A stretch of 64,000 bases of DNA, taken from positions 1,364,001 to 1,428,000 of the forward strand of contig JAYXKI010000013.1 in the NCBI GenBank assembly GCA_037892935.1, given 5' to 3'. The notes beneath the pieces were generated by a model that saw only the letters and a list, made by a program, of their open reading frames with translations, did no database searches and was not told where the DNA came from. Shown piece by piece: positions 44,219 to 55,985 of the stretch. A program made the position numbers and the translations under genes. Numbering within the stretch: position 1 is the first letter of the stretch; every line of letters starts with the position of its first letter. Origin of the DNA: Phlebopus portentosus. Taxonomy: Eukaryota > Basidiomycota > Agaricomycetes > Boletales > Boletinellaceae.

Positions 44219-44562
44219 CTTTGAAATTGATGACTAAATGAAAGGCTCCGAGGTAGATAATGAAGGAGATACTTGTCGACGACTGGACTCTATGCGTTAC
44301 CCACGAGAAGGTTTGATGGGAGTTCCAGAGAAGGGTGATTCGGAGCGCCACGGTGATGTGATTGGTTGATACTTCGGGTACTATCGGGTCACGTCGGAGT
44401 CAATCGGACTTCGACGGGCAAGATAGGGGTTTGTTGTCTGCACGGTAGGAACCGGGTTTCGTTCGATGTTGTCCTTCGAAGATATACTTCAGGGGACACG
44501 TCACAGGCGAGCGCTCGACGACAACGGAATCGGGCGTGAGCCAGAGGTAGGTCTTTCTATTA
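44219..44562 (-). promoter_or_regulatory. leader of chromovirus D, no ATG
   Basis: Read in element sense, no ATG occurs between the LTR and the gag frame, as in B. The only nearby ATG arises within gag from the CAATGAG stop mutation. Confidence 0.45.
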
Positions 44563-45020
44563 TGTTAGGCGGACGGCTCAAGGACTGAGTCGAGGCAGGC
44601 CAACACAACAACAAACAAGCGTGAATGAGATAATCCCAAACACGTCGCTCAGGTCAAGACAGCTAAGACAAGGCTTAAGTCCAGACCGTCGAACGCTAGG
44701 TCGCAGTGAAGGTAAGTAGAATTCAGCAAACTAATAATACAAGAGTAGATACCTAGGTCGCAGTGAAGGTAAGTAGAATAGAAAGACAAGGAACGAAAGA
44801 GTCAAACTATCTACTTATATAGACTTTGGGCGTGGGAAAGGTCTACCCTAATGGGAAGTCACATGACAAGGAATGGGATAATTAGTAAGCGTGATAGAAC
44901 ATTGTGGAATGTTCCGGCAAAAGGATGAATAAGCGCATAAGAAAAATAAAAGAAAAGAAAAAGAATATTAAAATAAATGGTGACGTCAGAAAAGAAAAGG
45001 AAAATGTTCGAGTCCTTACA
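44563..45020 (-). repeat. 5' LTR of chromovirus D
   Basis: 458 bp, TGTTAGGCGGACGG...CCTTACA, with TATATAAG promoter box in element sense. About two differences from the 3' LTR, both C/T or G/A. Confidence 0.92.
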
Positions 45021-45933
45021 TCTTGAATCTGAAGGGCTTTATATATCAGGCAGTTATCCATCACGATAATGGACCAAGGAGCAGAGAAGGGATTCATTTT
45101 GTCCAATGGACTGGCAATGAATTTCATGAACAACCATGTGTTGAAGGCACCCTCCACAACAGAGCAATTGATCATACCATCGAGACTGATAGCTGGCAGG
45201 ACAGAGAAGCTGAGCAGAATGTATCAGAAAATTATACTGAGTTGCAAAAGTTATATTCACTATTTACCACTGTTGAAGAACTGTTTTTGACAAGCACAGA
45301 GACCCTCAAGAGCCCAAGCAGTATCACAGAGAAAAGTCCATCGATCGCAAGCACTCTCATCAACAAACACTGACTGTTCTGCTGTATACTACAAATCTAT
45401 ATATGAAACATACTGCATACAAAGGGTCTCACTTCACTCAACAGCCCTCTTTGATATCTAGATGACCAGGATTTGATTAATTGCACAGAATGCATAGGGA
45501 AGCAAAGAGATGATTACCTTCTTTAATCTGAAGCCGGTGCACAGCAAAGTCCTGCATATAGTTGAGTCTAAAACTTCCTTTCCCTACATTTCCTGTAGAA
45601 GCTCCTTTAGCTCGTCAATATAGCAGTTGTTACGATTGCCCAATGACCCACAGAGGAACTAGACAGTGTCAGCCAATAGACAACTAGTATTAGATTAGGC
45701 ATATGGCACACCTGGGTATGGTCATAATTGAGGGCCCTTAGTCCTCTATGAAAACTAAGACTTTGTGTAGCAACAGTCCCATTGCACTTGAATTCCTGTA
45801 TTACCTGGAAAACCATCACTCTCGAAAGCTCAGTCAAAGCTGCAATCTCAGACACGCTAAACTTCTTGTTCATGGTGACAATGCATTCTTGTAGGTCATC
45901 GAAAAGTCTTCTGCTGCACTGTTGATAAGATAT
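45021..45933 (-). pseudogene. DD34E transposase of G', N-terminal two thirds
   Basis: The initiator is ATA instead of ATG. The helix-turn-helix region (MNKKFSVSEIAALTELS) and the VMDNCLIYKALQIQ segment (His of the usual IHK changed to Tyr) are present. It is broken off by D before the NPIE catalytic segment. Confidence 0.72.
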
Positions 45934-47316
45934 AAAGGTACGCTCATTCGAAAGCTGAACCGTGGACTTCAGAATGATAGTTCAGATGGCATCGATAAGC
46001 CACCTGCGTCTAGGATGGTGATAGTTAAAGATCAAGTTGTGAGTACAACACGTAAAATAAGTAACATCATACACGTCAGTCTCCTCTTCTTCTCTCACTT
46101 TGCTCACTCATATCGATGGCACCCCTTATCACATACTTGTCAGCAGTTGCATTCTCAAAGTTCTTTTAATCTACTGTAACATCTGACATCCGATTCAAAA
46201 TCTACATTGACATATGCTCAGGCCTGGCAATATAAATTTGTGCATGCCCTCCCTGGGGCCCTTGTACTCTAGTTTCAAAGTAGCAACAGTGACTGGCCAT
46301 TTACTGTCATTGTCTGTGTCAACAGAGATGCTCTGAGCTGGTAAGTAGGATGTTGGTGGCCAGATCAAGGCATTCACTATCTAGAGTGCTGTTCATGCTT
46401 ATAAAGAACGACGAACCTATATTCTTATATTGTGTAGCATTGGCTACTTTCAACTTTCAGGATTTTGTTCACACAGACAAGGGGAGAGGTGAGGGGCCTC
46501 AGAGGTCTGAATGAGTGATAGGAGTTGCATGAGGGCCATTGTATATTATTCAAAGACTATCCTTCTGCTACTTGGGCCTGTGAGTTACGTCTTTATCTTG
46601 GTAACTACTTTCGACTTTCCTGAGGAGGGAATACGTGATGGAACTGATTCTCTGACCTGATTTGAGAACTGAATGGCCTAGATACATTGGCAAGTGATGT
46701 TTTGGAGGAAGATGGTTGTGGGGTAGAAGTAGTTTCAGGCCTGTATGATAGAATTAAACATATAATGCAGTCGCACTCAGGCCTATCCAGCTCAATGATA
46801 ATTCTGTTTGAAAGCACCCATCAGCATACCTTTTTAGCAGAGAGAATCAGATTTTTTGGTGTCTGAATGCGTGAGTTATAGCAATTGCAATGGTCTAGGA
46901 GAGAGAATTGCAAGCAGGAGAGACAACAGACTGTCTAGTTTTATTATGAATGCATGTCGAGGAGCCACAATAAGTTGAAAACAGATGGTCACTAGGCTGG
47001 CCTGATTTATCACAGTTGAATTAGATTTTTACAGGTGATATTGGGCGAGTTATGATTTTTGCATTCAGTGAAGGACAAGGGCAAGAACTCAGTCTTTCGA
47101 TGTTATCTGTTTTGTTCTGCTGCACAGATGCAACAAAACTCAGATATTTTTACATGTACAGACGTGCAATTTCATGTAGTTTTTTTACATGGCAATATCA
47201 GATTTTTTTGTGCTATATTGACAGAGAAATCGACCATTTATTTTGTTCTTTTTTGTTCATTCAGGGCACACCACGCGTCAAAAAACACACGTGATTACCC
47301 CAAATCTCAGGTTTTT
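45934..47316. repeat. right terminal/subterminal region of G'
   Basis: Contains the F/G/H motif series ending GCGTCAAAAAACACACGTGATTACCCCAAATCTC. Small frames mirror those in G and are not genes. Confidence 0.6.
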
Positions 47317-48042
47317 GGTGTAGAAGTTTGAAAGCTCTAGGTCTGCTATACCCCCTTACTGCACTGCAATCAACCTATGCTGTGCACATGATGTAAACCG
47401 TGGTGAACCGCGTCTGTGCAACGTCGAAAATTTGAATAAACACCCATTTTCGCTGTAAATCTGCACAATACCCGCTCATTAAGTGCTCAAAAAATAGGCA
47501 CGGTCCTCAAGAGCAGAAATATGTAAAACGTGGAGCTAACTAAACATGTGTAAGTGGAAGGAGGTCAAACAATTGCAGCCAGTTTGTTCTCTCACTTCCA
47601 CTGAGATTCAAAAATTATGGTTCATCTACATCAGCTTGTAATTTTTTTTCCTGTATCCTCAAATTAAGTATATGACTATACCGACAACTCCTGCAAGTTT
47701 GAAGCAAATCTGTACGGTATTCGTGGTGTGGCGGCGAGGTTTGTGCTCCACTTCGATCCATTTCCACCTTTCTCTTCTTACAGTAGAGCTTGCAGCACGG
47801 ACAGCCAGACCGCAAAAATTATGATTCTTTTTTCATGAAATCGGACCACCTAAAGCCATCTTTGCTGTAAGTTTCTTGTCCATCTGCTCTGTGCCTCGAC
47901 TGCTACGCTCAAATTTCTGTGCGTACTACCAACACCTGTGAGCACGTGTGCACGTAAGCACCTTGGCGTGGCACATATATACGATAAAGATTACGAACAC
48001 TTTCAGACACATTCATTTCTCCTCCTCTCATGTTGTTCCGCA
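47317..48042. other. no gene seen; probable upstream part of element K
   Basis: AT-rich with no supported frame. It lies between the end of G' and the start of the K transposase and is probably K's terminal region, but it does not clearly show the G/F motif series. Confidence 0.3.
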
Positions 48043-49021
48043 ATGGTTTCAGGCAAGGCTCTCACCAACAACTCCAGATGCATCATATTCAGACTGTACC
48101 AATCGCGGCTCTTCACTGTACATGACATGGCCAGGATAATAGTTGTGCATCGAGCAACGATCCACCGGACGGTTGCTCGATACAAGTGCACGAACAGGAA
48201 GGCGCGAGGACTGGGAGACCAAGGAAGCATGATTATTCGGATACATAGGCGAGTGTTCTTTTGGGTCGTAGTGACTTGCTATGGCTGAATGAACTGTAGT
48301 GTCTCCTGAGCATGATAGAGCATCGCGAAGATTAGTTCCTAGACGAGACGAGGGAGTTGGAAAGGGTAACCGGCAAGACTGTTTCTACACCACAGTGTAG
48401 GGATCTTTGTAACGGTCTGGGTTCACCTTGAAGACGGTACGATGATGTTTATGGCTTCGCGTTAGAGAACTTACTCTGCTCAAGATCTCCAAGTGGTGCT
48501 TGAACATAGTGGGTCCGCTCGGATAAGGTACAGATTGAGGATGAGGCGGTACAGCTTGTCTTAATCGACGAGAATGCGTGCGACCGGCGTACCTTCTTGA
48601 GGGAAAAAGCATAGGCTTTGCAAGGTCGTCAGGTGCGTCGGAAAGCGATCTTTGCGTGGGGGAAAAGGTGCGATGATTACCTTTATGACTGCGAATCTGA
48701 CTGCTTGCTTCTGCTAGGTATTCGATCTTGCCTGCGATCACTGCGACTGGCACGCTTGACTGTACAATACTGGAAGGATCCTTCAATGCCGCCCCCTTTA
48801 CCGCATTCATCAGGAATCTCTTGGACCACATACAATCTTGGTCGGCTCTAAACTCTGTCGTAGTAATGGACAACTGCACAATCCACAAGTCACCGGAAGT
48901 CCGCGAACTCCGTTGAGTCAAGGTCCGTCTATTTTGACCTGTCGTGCTGCGGCGCGGGGCTCTTATTGATTTGACTCCATACAAGGGCATGAAGCTGGAA
49001 TTTCGCCCTGCGTATTCTCCA
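48043..49021 (+). pseudogene. DD34E transposase relic K
   Basis: ATG at 48,043 starts a helix-turn-helix region (FTVHDMARIIVVHRATIHRTV). Later pieces in other frames: LIDENACDRRTYLREKA then a stop (about 48,560-48,615), PAITATGTLDCTILEGSFN (48,730-48,790), VVVMDNCTIHKSPEVREL (48,858-48,911) and GMKLEFRPAYSP (48,987-49,020). It ends just before the NPIE segment, where the sequence changes. Frameshifts and stops make it dead. The truncation point may be where the Tnp2-type element inserted. Confidence 0.7.
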
Positions 49022-49234
49022 CGAGATTAATACTGTGACGTCAAAGTCTAATGCCACTTTTTCTAACACTGACCGATATTAGTTTTACCGACACATTTTC
49101 CAACTGGAAAAAATTTCAGGCTATAACCTTCATAGTAGACTATCTGATTATTCATGGATTTTTTCTGGTATTGTGAGGCAGACAAGTACATTTGTATTGG
49201 GTATTCAAAGGGCCGGTAAATGCCCGTACATCAG
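49022..49234. other. 3' flank of the Tnp2-type gene, no gene
   Basis: Possible terminal region of the CACTA/Plavaka element, starting where K is broken. I could not pair it with an inverted repeat on the right. Confidence 0.3.
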
Positions 49235-51867
49235 TCACAATTGCCACGAAAACAAGCATTGCTTCTGATTGTAATAACTACCATACCTTGCACAGAGGAA
49301 GTACGACACAGATCTGGCCCTGTAACGGTAAAGCGGAAAATGCCCTACGACAGCGCCGACATCAACGATATCATGCTGGGAAACGATAGTATGAAAGATC
49401 TTTAAAGTGGTATTTTCATAATGACTAAAATGGTCTGCGTTGAACGGGACAGGATGAAGACGGCCTACGACAAACTTCGGTTCGTCTCCGCCAACGATGT
49501 ACCGAATGAAGCCCGGCATCACCGTATCTATCCCATCTGGACGAAAAATTACCTGGCTGTTCCCGGTATTCCAACAACAAATCGCATATTCAGTGCCATT
49601 GCTTTTGTAACTGTCTTGGAGTATGTCTTTGTTGTCTTGAATGAATAGTTTAATCGTAGGATCTTCGATATCCGGCAGTGAAAAATCGTCAAACTTCGTG
49701 CGATAATCCGAGTCCGGCTGTTGCGAAGTTGACGCGGATTCCTTGACGTATGCCCCGTGAATAACTTCTACGCATGACTGTAAGTACGGGGGACAATCGT
49801 CTCGTGAAAGCCACATTTTGAGCCGAGACATGGCGAGGAATGAAGTGAGAATCGTACTTCCGCTCTGGTCTACGAAACAATTAGGACACCAATATAGAAG
49901 ACAAACAATATGAACTGGCCTAACTGATTGTTTCTCGAAAGGTTCTTGAGTGAGTAGATTAGATTCTTGAACGGAATCATCGACCACGAACGAACGGATC
50001 CAAACCCTTGCAGAAAGTCGGTTATGTGCGTTGATAAATGCATATTCGGTTCTAACTCAGCGCCCGGATGTACCAAGCACACATCGCGTATGTAAGAATC
50101 AAGGTGACGCTCGTATGCGTAGATTTCATTTTCACTAGTCGTCTCCCTGAATAAAACCGTGACCGCTTGTGACAGCTGCATTGTGTGATCCATAATAATT
50201 TTGAAGCGCACGCGGTATGCATCGTCTTGCAACTCATCGCCGAAGTAGTACAACGTAAAAGCCAGTGGCAGGAAGATCGTAGTGAGGGTTCTCCACTCAT
50301 CCGCGTCCATCTTCCCTGCGAAGGGAGAGTCACAGTTGCGCGGAACAGAACATACCCAAGTTGGTATCGTCGTATTCTTTACTACATGTTGAAGGTACTG
50401 TCCGAATTTTGCCAACCGAGTGTTTGCGGCGCTCGACTCCAAGGGATGATCTGTCAAAGGAAAGATTTTCGCGAGATGATTCTGCACCACCCCAAGCAAC
50501 AAACACTGCATTACGTTGATCACATGCTGCTTTGTTTGGTGCCAATACGGAAGCCTCGACAGCTCCGACCACTGTGGACCACAGTCTCTCGCATCTATGA
50601 AAGGCCCTGCTCTGGTCTGTGCTTCACGCCGTGCTCTCGCTTGCTCTTGAGAAGCTGTGGGACAATATGAGCAGATGAAGTCGCGCCCTGATATCCTCGT
50701 TGCCTGCATCTCGTCAGGGAGATCACAGACGACCAAAGCAATCGCTGCACGCGCTATTCGTCCTTCCGGTGAAGACGCTGTTCGCGAGAAACGCACTCCC
50801 TCGTTCCACAGGATGAGAAGCTCATCGACAAGCGGGGACAGGTAACGATCGATATCCGAGCGCAACTTTAGATTTGGAGTGATGCCGACTAGAAACATAT
50901 TCTCGGTCCTATACCTAATAGCCTCAGGCAAATTTAGGCAAGCCAATGCAATGAAGCAGTAAGAGACACCGTCCATTTCAGCTCGCACGGCATCGACGTC
51001 AAAAGAGCCGATACACAAAGAGAAAGCAAGCCGTAATTCTTCACCTCTATCAATGAATAGCTTCTCAGGCCGATGGCTCCTAAAGGACTTCAGGAACTTG
51101 GCCTGAAAGGGGTCCCGAAAATCCGACGAGCTTTCTTGGACCGATTTTAATAAATTGTCGCATGCATTGTTGATGAATGCTTCGGTTGAATGTCGCGAGA
51201 CTAGATTTCCAATGAAGTCCAGGACAGAGTTGTAAATGAACGTCTTCAGAGGCTTATTGTTGTCATCCGTGAGCGGTTCGTTGCAGATTGCGCCGAAAAC
51301 AGTTGTAGGTCGGGAACATTTCTTCGGGTAAACGGAGACGCCGGCTTCTGTCGAATAAGAAATGTCTGCAGATCTGCGCAGCGCATAGCATCTTGGACAA
51401 ATGGCGCATAAGGTCGAGCCGCGATTCAGGCAATACATGGATCGAAGTGTCGCTGGATCATCTGGTATGCTGGACGTTATTGCCCTGACCACGTCCTCGG
51501 ACTCTGTTCTCTTCATCGTCGTTTCCACCAAATGCTTTAGAAGTTTCAATAACGCTGAGGAGTCGTCTTGACTTAGCGAAAAGGAAACGGAGGAGAATAA
51601 AGATATAAGAACGACGTTCTGCACCACTGCAGGTTCAGTCTCAAGAGGCCAACTAAAGTGATGACCTGATACTTTAAATGAGAATTCGCAATGAACACAG
51701 GAAATCATCCACAAACTGTTGTCATATTCGTAGGGCCATTGTCTAAGCTTCACTCCAGTCCCGATGGCGCCCTGTCCTCTGCCATATGACGAACCACCCT
51801 CGTTCAGCAGAAGGAAACGTCCGAGATTCTCGACCAGATGCGCGACTGGATCCACGTCAACGTCCAT
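49235..51867 (-). pseudogene. Tnp2-type (CACTA/Plavaka) transposase, probably inactive
   Basis: Large fungal transposase of the Tnp2 type. ATG at 51,867; the first frame runs 665 residues to 49,870 and a second continues to 49,235. A CVHC motif, YCFIALACLNLPEAIRY, ALVVCDLPDEMQ, ELSRLPYWHQTKQHVINVMQ and the C-terminal FGSVRSWSMIPFKNLIYSLK match the family layout. From memory, family members have D-x-M-H after LPYW; here it reads N-V-M-Q, so a catalytic Asp and a His seem lost. A 37-bp GT...AG gap at 49,906-49,870 or a frameshift, then another shift near 49,800, link the frames. The C-terminal part (GFIRYI...FVVGRLHPV) is recognisable. Confidence 0.7.
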
Positions 51868-51949
51868 AAACGAAAACTACCAACCGACCGGAACCCCACG
51901 TGTACGTGTCGTCCGCGCATCGAGCACGTGTTACACTCACTGCACATTA

Positions 51950-52160
51950 AGAAATATATCACATGTCCGTGTAGATTTGGGTAGGTCACATAACCCGTGA
52001 CCACACTAGCTTTGTATGTCATCTACACGAGATCCGTGTTAAATTGCGAATGTATAACCAGCACTGGTTTAGCACAGACCGTCTAGATGAAATAGGCAGC
52101 ACATACATGTAGATATGCATACATGACCTACATTTTCATGTGTAGGCCTGCAAACATTTA
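51950..52160. repeat. left cluster of TGTGTAGAT-type subterminal repeats
   Basis: Contains GTGTAGATTTGG, CATCTACACGAG, CATGTAGATATGC and CATGTGTAGGCC within about 190 bp. The same words occur in the cluster at 53,935-54,200, and together they bracket the RPB1-HSP70 fragments. Such clusters are typical of CACTA-type element ends. Confidence 0.45.
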
Positions 52161-52329
52161 CTCTCTACTTTGCTGCCTCGGCATTTAGAAATTTTGTTTT
52201 TTTCCGTTTCAGACCATTTTTGATTAGAAATTATCAAAATACATGTGAACTCAGTAAGGACTTTAGACATGGCTCAAGTTAGATACATGAAGCAAGAGGG
52301 GGTCTTGGTCTTCTCCGAGGTGTCACCCT

Positions 52330-53012
52330 TGAGGATAGCAGCCAACGGTCTTGTTCGCTTGGAGCAAAATGATCTGCCTGGGGACCCACACTATTTGACT
52401 GAGTTCGGCCCCCGTCTTCTCGCTCTAGGGAACGCTACACGGAGATCAGAGACAATAACACAAAGTGGAAGTGATACGACATACTACATGTTCATTTCAC
52501 CACCAGTTCATTTCATCACCATGGAAGTCGGCATTGATTGAGATGAAAGCTTGCATAAAATTGGTCAGAGTTCAGACATGAACATATAGGTCGGGCACGC
52601 ACTCAAATAGGGCATTAGTTGGACCCTGATACACATCATAGACATCTTGCGCAACGATGGCTGTCAGTTGAAGAGGACATAACTGTGTCGATACTAAAGA
52701 AAGACGTCCATACGCTTATTGTACCGAAGATCTATACACTCCCCGGTATCTTGAGTCACATATCGCGCTCGAGGGCATTCTCTCGATTCATTCCACACAA
52801 GCTCTTGTAAGTATGTGATATTGCATGGGTTCACTGTCAAAATAACAATTTTAAATCGCACATCAATCAAGATGCTCTTCCTACTAACCTCTTTCTTGGC
52901 ACGTGAGAGGCATGGTGATGCTCTTCGGCGCGCACCAACTTCGTCAAGTTTGGGGTCTCCGGTGATGACAGTACGTGCCGAAAAATCGACACGTTTCCCC
53001 ATCAAGTTACCA
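52330..53012 (-). pseudogene. RPB1: RPB1 (RNA polymerase II largest subunit) gene fragment
   Basis: Minus-strand fragment starting [19 protein letters not shown] at 53,012 and covering roughly residues 340-520 of the usual ~1,700. Next come [27 protein letters not shown] then QPSLRKMSMM, the active-site motif NADFHGDEMN (52,535-52,506; normally NADFDGDEMN, so a metal-binding Asp is changed to His), and AELSQIVWVPRQII with QANK (about 52,435-52,370). A phase-1 intron (GTTAGT...GACAG, about 52,835-52,885) is retained. At least three in-frame stops and a small deletion. It cannot make a polymerase. Confidence 0.85.
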
Positions 53013-53786
<774 letters not shown>

Positions 53787-53934
53787 ATGAGGTGGATGAA
53801 GCAGGGACGGAGATGATTTGTAGGTGCTGGGGGTGGATAGAGTGGCATGACAGTACTAGTGGTGGCAAGAGACAAAGAGGACGACACGTCAAAATGCATC
53901 TAAGTTCGTCTGACACTCGTCACTCGCACGCGTA

Positions 53935-54200
53935 GAGATCTGTGTAGATTCTGTGTAGATTTACATAGTTCGATTATACAAATCTAGTCTAGTTCTTATA
54001 TATCAACTCTCAAAATCTAATCAAGCACCACGTCAGCTAGACAAAACTATACAGACTTTTGTGTTGCGTGATCTACACAGAAATGCGTATATCTGTGTTC
54101 CTAATGTATCTTGTTCTACACAAATTTTCTGTGTGATGTGAGACAGATTTTTGCGTAGATTTTTTTATCTTAGGTACGTACGGCTACACAGGTATGTGTT
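53935..54200. repeat. right cluster of TGTGTAGAT-type subterminal repeats
   Basis: Repeated words TGTGTAGATT (two adjacent copies at 53,942-53,962), ATCTACACAG, TTCTACACAAA, GCGTAGATTTTT and GGCTACACAGG. It mirrors the cluster at 51,950-52,160. A true terminal inverted repeat was not found by eye. Confidence 0.45.
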
Positions 54201-54344
54201 AGGGACCTCCAATATGCAGTGACTACAGGCCCACGCAAGGGTGCGAGAAGCAAGAATGCAATTGCAAGATGCAGAAATCAGACGTGGGAACGTAGGGTGA
54301 CGGGCTGACACAGTCACGTGTCGGTCTGTTCCCCGACCTTAACG

Positions 54345-55497
54345 CGTTCTCTCCTCCATGAATCGCGGAAGGCCATTGTCGTGCGATGCTTGGACTGTCG
54401 AAACGAGGCTTTACGATTCGGCGCATGGCAGGATTGACGAGCATCTGGAAATCTACGATCAGCGATGTGATCGATCGTCACCGTCGAGGTGATCGAGTCT
54501 CCCAGACGTGGTCGGCTGAGAGTCCTAGACTAGAATATATAGAAACAAGGGCAAGTACTCATCGCTTTGCATTTACGTACCGCTCAGTATTTCGTCAGTT
54601 TCTTCTCAGTTCATAAGATCGACGTTGTGATCTTTATCTTGCTGAGCTCAAGGATCTGCTCTGGGACATCCAAGCGAAGAAGGCATCGATAGCCACAATC
54701 GAAATGACATTAAAACGGGCTGGTTCCCCTTTTGAAACTGGTAGGCTCAGAGAGCTCGTTTTGATCGTTGCCCGAGTTCCGATCCTTCCTTGCATCTGTG
54801 ATAGATCACTAAGCAAGCATTTGAGCATAACGAGGCCAAGAGACATAAGTAAGCGACTCATGATGAGCTCGCGGTACATGGCAGAGCAACTGGTATCTGT
54901 CGATGAAAGCGCGTGTGATAGACGGACCTACTTGCGAAACAAGGCATGGGCTTTACATGACCATCAAGCCATTCGCAAACAAGTGTTCCTTAGGAGCAAA
55001 CGGTTTGTCTAGTTTGGGACTTGCAGATTTCATCTCAGCCAGCTCATCAGATATTCCTTTCTTCCAGCTATTTCATTGGACGGCATCTTACATTGCACAA
55101 TTGTGGAAGGCTCTTCCAATGCAGCATTGTTTTACGACTTCATTTCTGGACTGTTGGACCGTATGCAATCATGGCCAGGACCGAATTCCGCGATGGTCAT
55201 AGACAATTGTGCAATTCACAAAGGGGGAGAAATTCGCGAGCTTATCAAATACGTTTCCTGCCAATATCGCTCCTCTTTTCACTCTCTGATGGCCTCAGGG
55301 GAATGAGAATCGAATTCCTTCCAGCCTACTCCCCAGACTTCAATCCAATTGAGCTCGCATTCTCACAGCTTCGGAATGTCCGTTTGGAAGATGAGATAGA
55401 CGAGTTTGTGGTGTTCCGGCGTATATACGGGGAGATTATGTCAATTAGCTTGGCCGACTGTCGTTCCCTCTTCAGGCATTGTGGCTACATCCGATAA
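54345..55497 (+). pseudogene. DD34E transposase of element J, nearly complete
   Basis: Pieces in order: helix-turn-helix region (54,386-54,535, KRGFTIRRMAGLTSIWKSTISDV), CDLYLAELKDLL (about 54,625), LVSVDESACDRRTYLRNKAWAL (54,890-54,955), FLPAISLDGILHCTIVEGSSN (55,060-55,125), MVIDNCAIHKGGEIREL (55,193-55,243) and GMRIEFLPAYSPDFNPIELAFS (55,301-55,366), ending CGYIR at 55,497. The gene order with a convergent accessory gene is the same as in F. A TAG near 55,010 and a probable frameshift near 54,385 suggest it is inactive. Confidence 0.78.
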
Positions 55498-55539
55498 TAA
55501 TTTGTATTGCAATGCGAAGCAGGCGCAAACAACTAGTTT

Positions 55540-55985
55540 TTATATACAGACAAGGACTTTATAACGGAGTTGAACCCGTACTTTCATGCACATGTACGTC
55601 GACGAACTAAACCCACTTTTTGCCCTCACTAATGTCCACTTCTCTCGGGCAGCGTAACGGATTCGGTTGATAAGTCCAACAGAGAGTTCTGTCGTTGCCT
55701 GTCCAAGGTTTTCCCAATCGTCTGATTTAAGTGCTGCAACATCGCCAAGCCTTATAATGTCATTGTGCTCGAAAAGCGAGACGAGCGACAAATAATCTAC
55801 TGGGTCACGACCTCTTTCAAGATCATTGGGCAAAGATCGAAGACAGTTTGATGCGATTGGGAAGTTCCTTACCGTGCGAGGTCTCTTCAGAGGGAGGATA
55901 GTTTCGGATCGTCGGAGATCTGTTCCTGTGAGTGCAGCGGGTGTACCGGACGCAACGGGCGTTGTCGGCGGCGTAGTTCCTGGCG
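55540..55985 (-). pseudogene. accessory gene of element J, C-terminal part
   Basis: Convergent with the J transposase, 42 bp apart. NDLERGRDPVDYLSLVSLFEHN and VGLINRIRYA match the SAM-like end of the F accessory protein (DDLERGRDNHEYRKL, IGLVNCIHDYA). Towards higher coordinates the similarity fades and is replaced near 55,985 by MLP1/TPR sequence on the other strand. The N-terminal two thirds, AT-hooks included, are missing. Confidence 0.6.

Larger units (their letters stand above)
38369..45020 (-). mobile_element. chromovirus D, full length, flanks do not match
   Basis: 6,652 bp with two 458-bp LTRs differing at only about two sites, so it is young. Order as in B. The left flank (GATCTCAA) is chromovirus C pol and the right flank (TCTTGAATCTG) is the G' transposase; there is no target duplication. 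Pol is open from end to end, while gag has a stop and a frameshift. Confidence 0.92.
45021..47316 (-). mobile_element. element G': inverted copy of element G, truncated by D
   Basis: Mirror image of 32,492-34,800. Its right end is AATCTCAGGTTTTT near 47,316. The transposase part is cut at 45,021 by the LTR of D; the remainder of the element is missing. Similarity to G is high but far below identity. Confidence 0.78.

Noticed and set aside
47052..47331. 80-90 codon Phe/Cys-rich frames at the ends of G and G'
   Set aside because: Low-complexity AT-rich terminal sequence read in frame; the frames mirror each other because the repeats do.
48385..48990. 201-codon minus-strand frame over relic K
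   Set aside because: Antisense to the transposase blocks (MDNCTIHK and others), a shadow.
52245..52541. 98-codon plus-strand frame
   Set aside because: It is the antisense of the RPB1 blocks NADFHGDEMN and AELSQIVWVPRQ.
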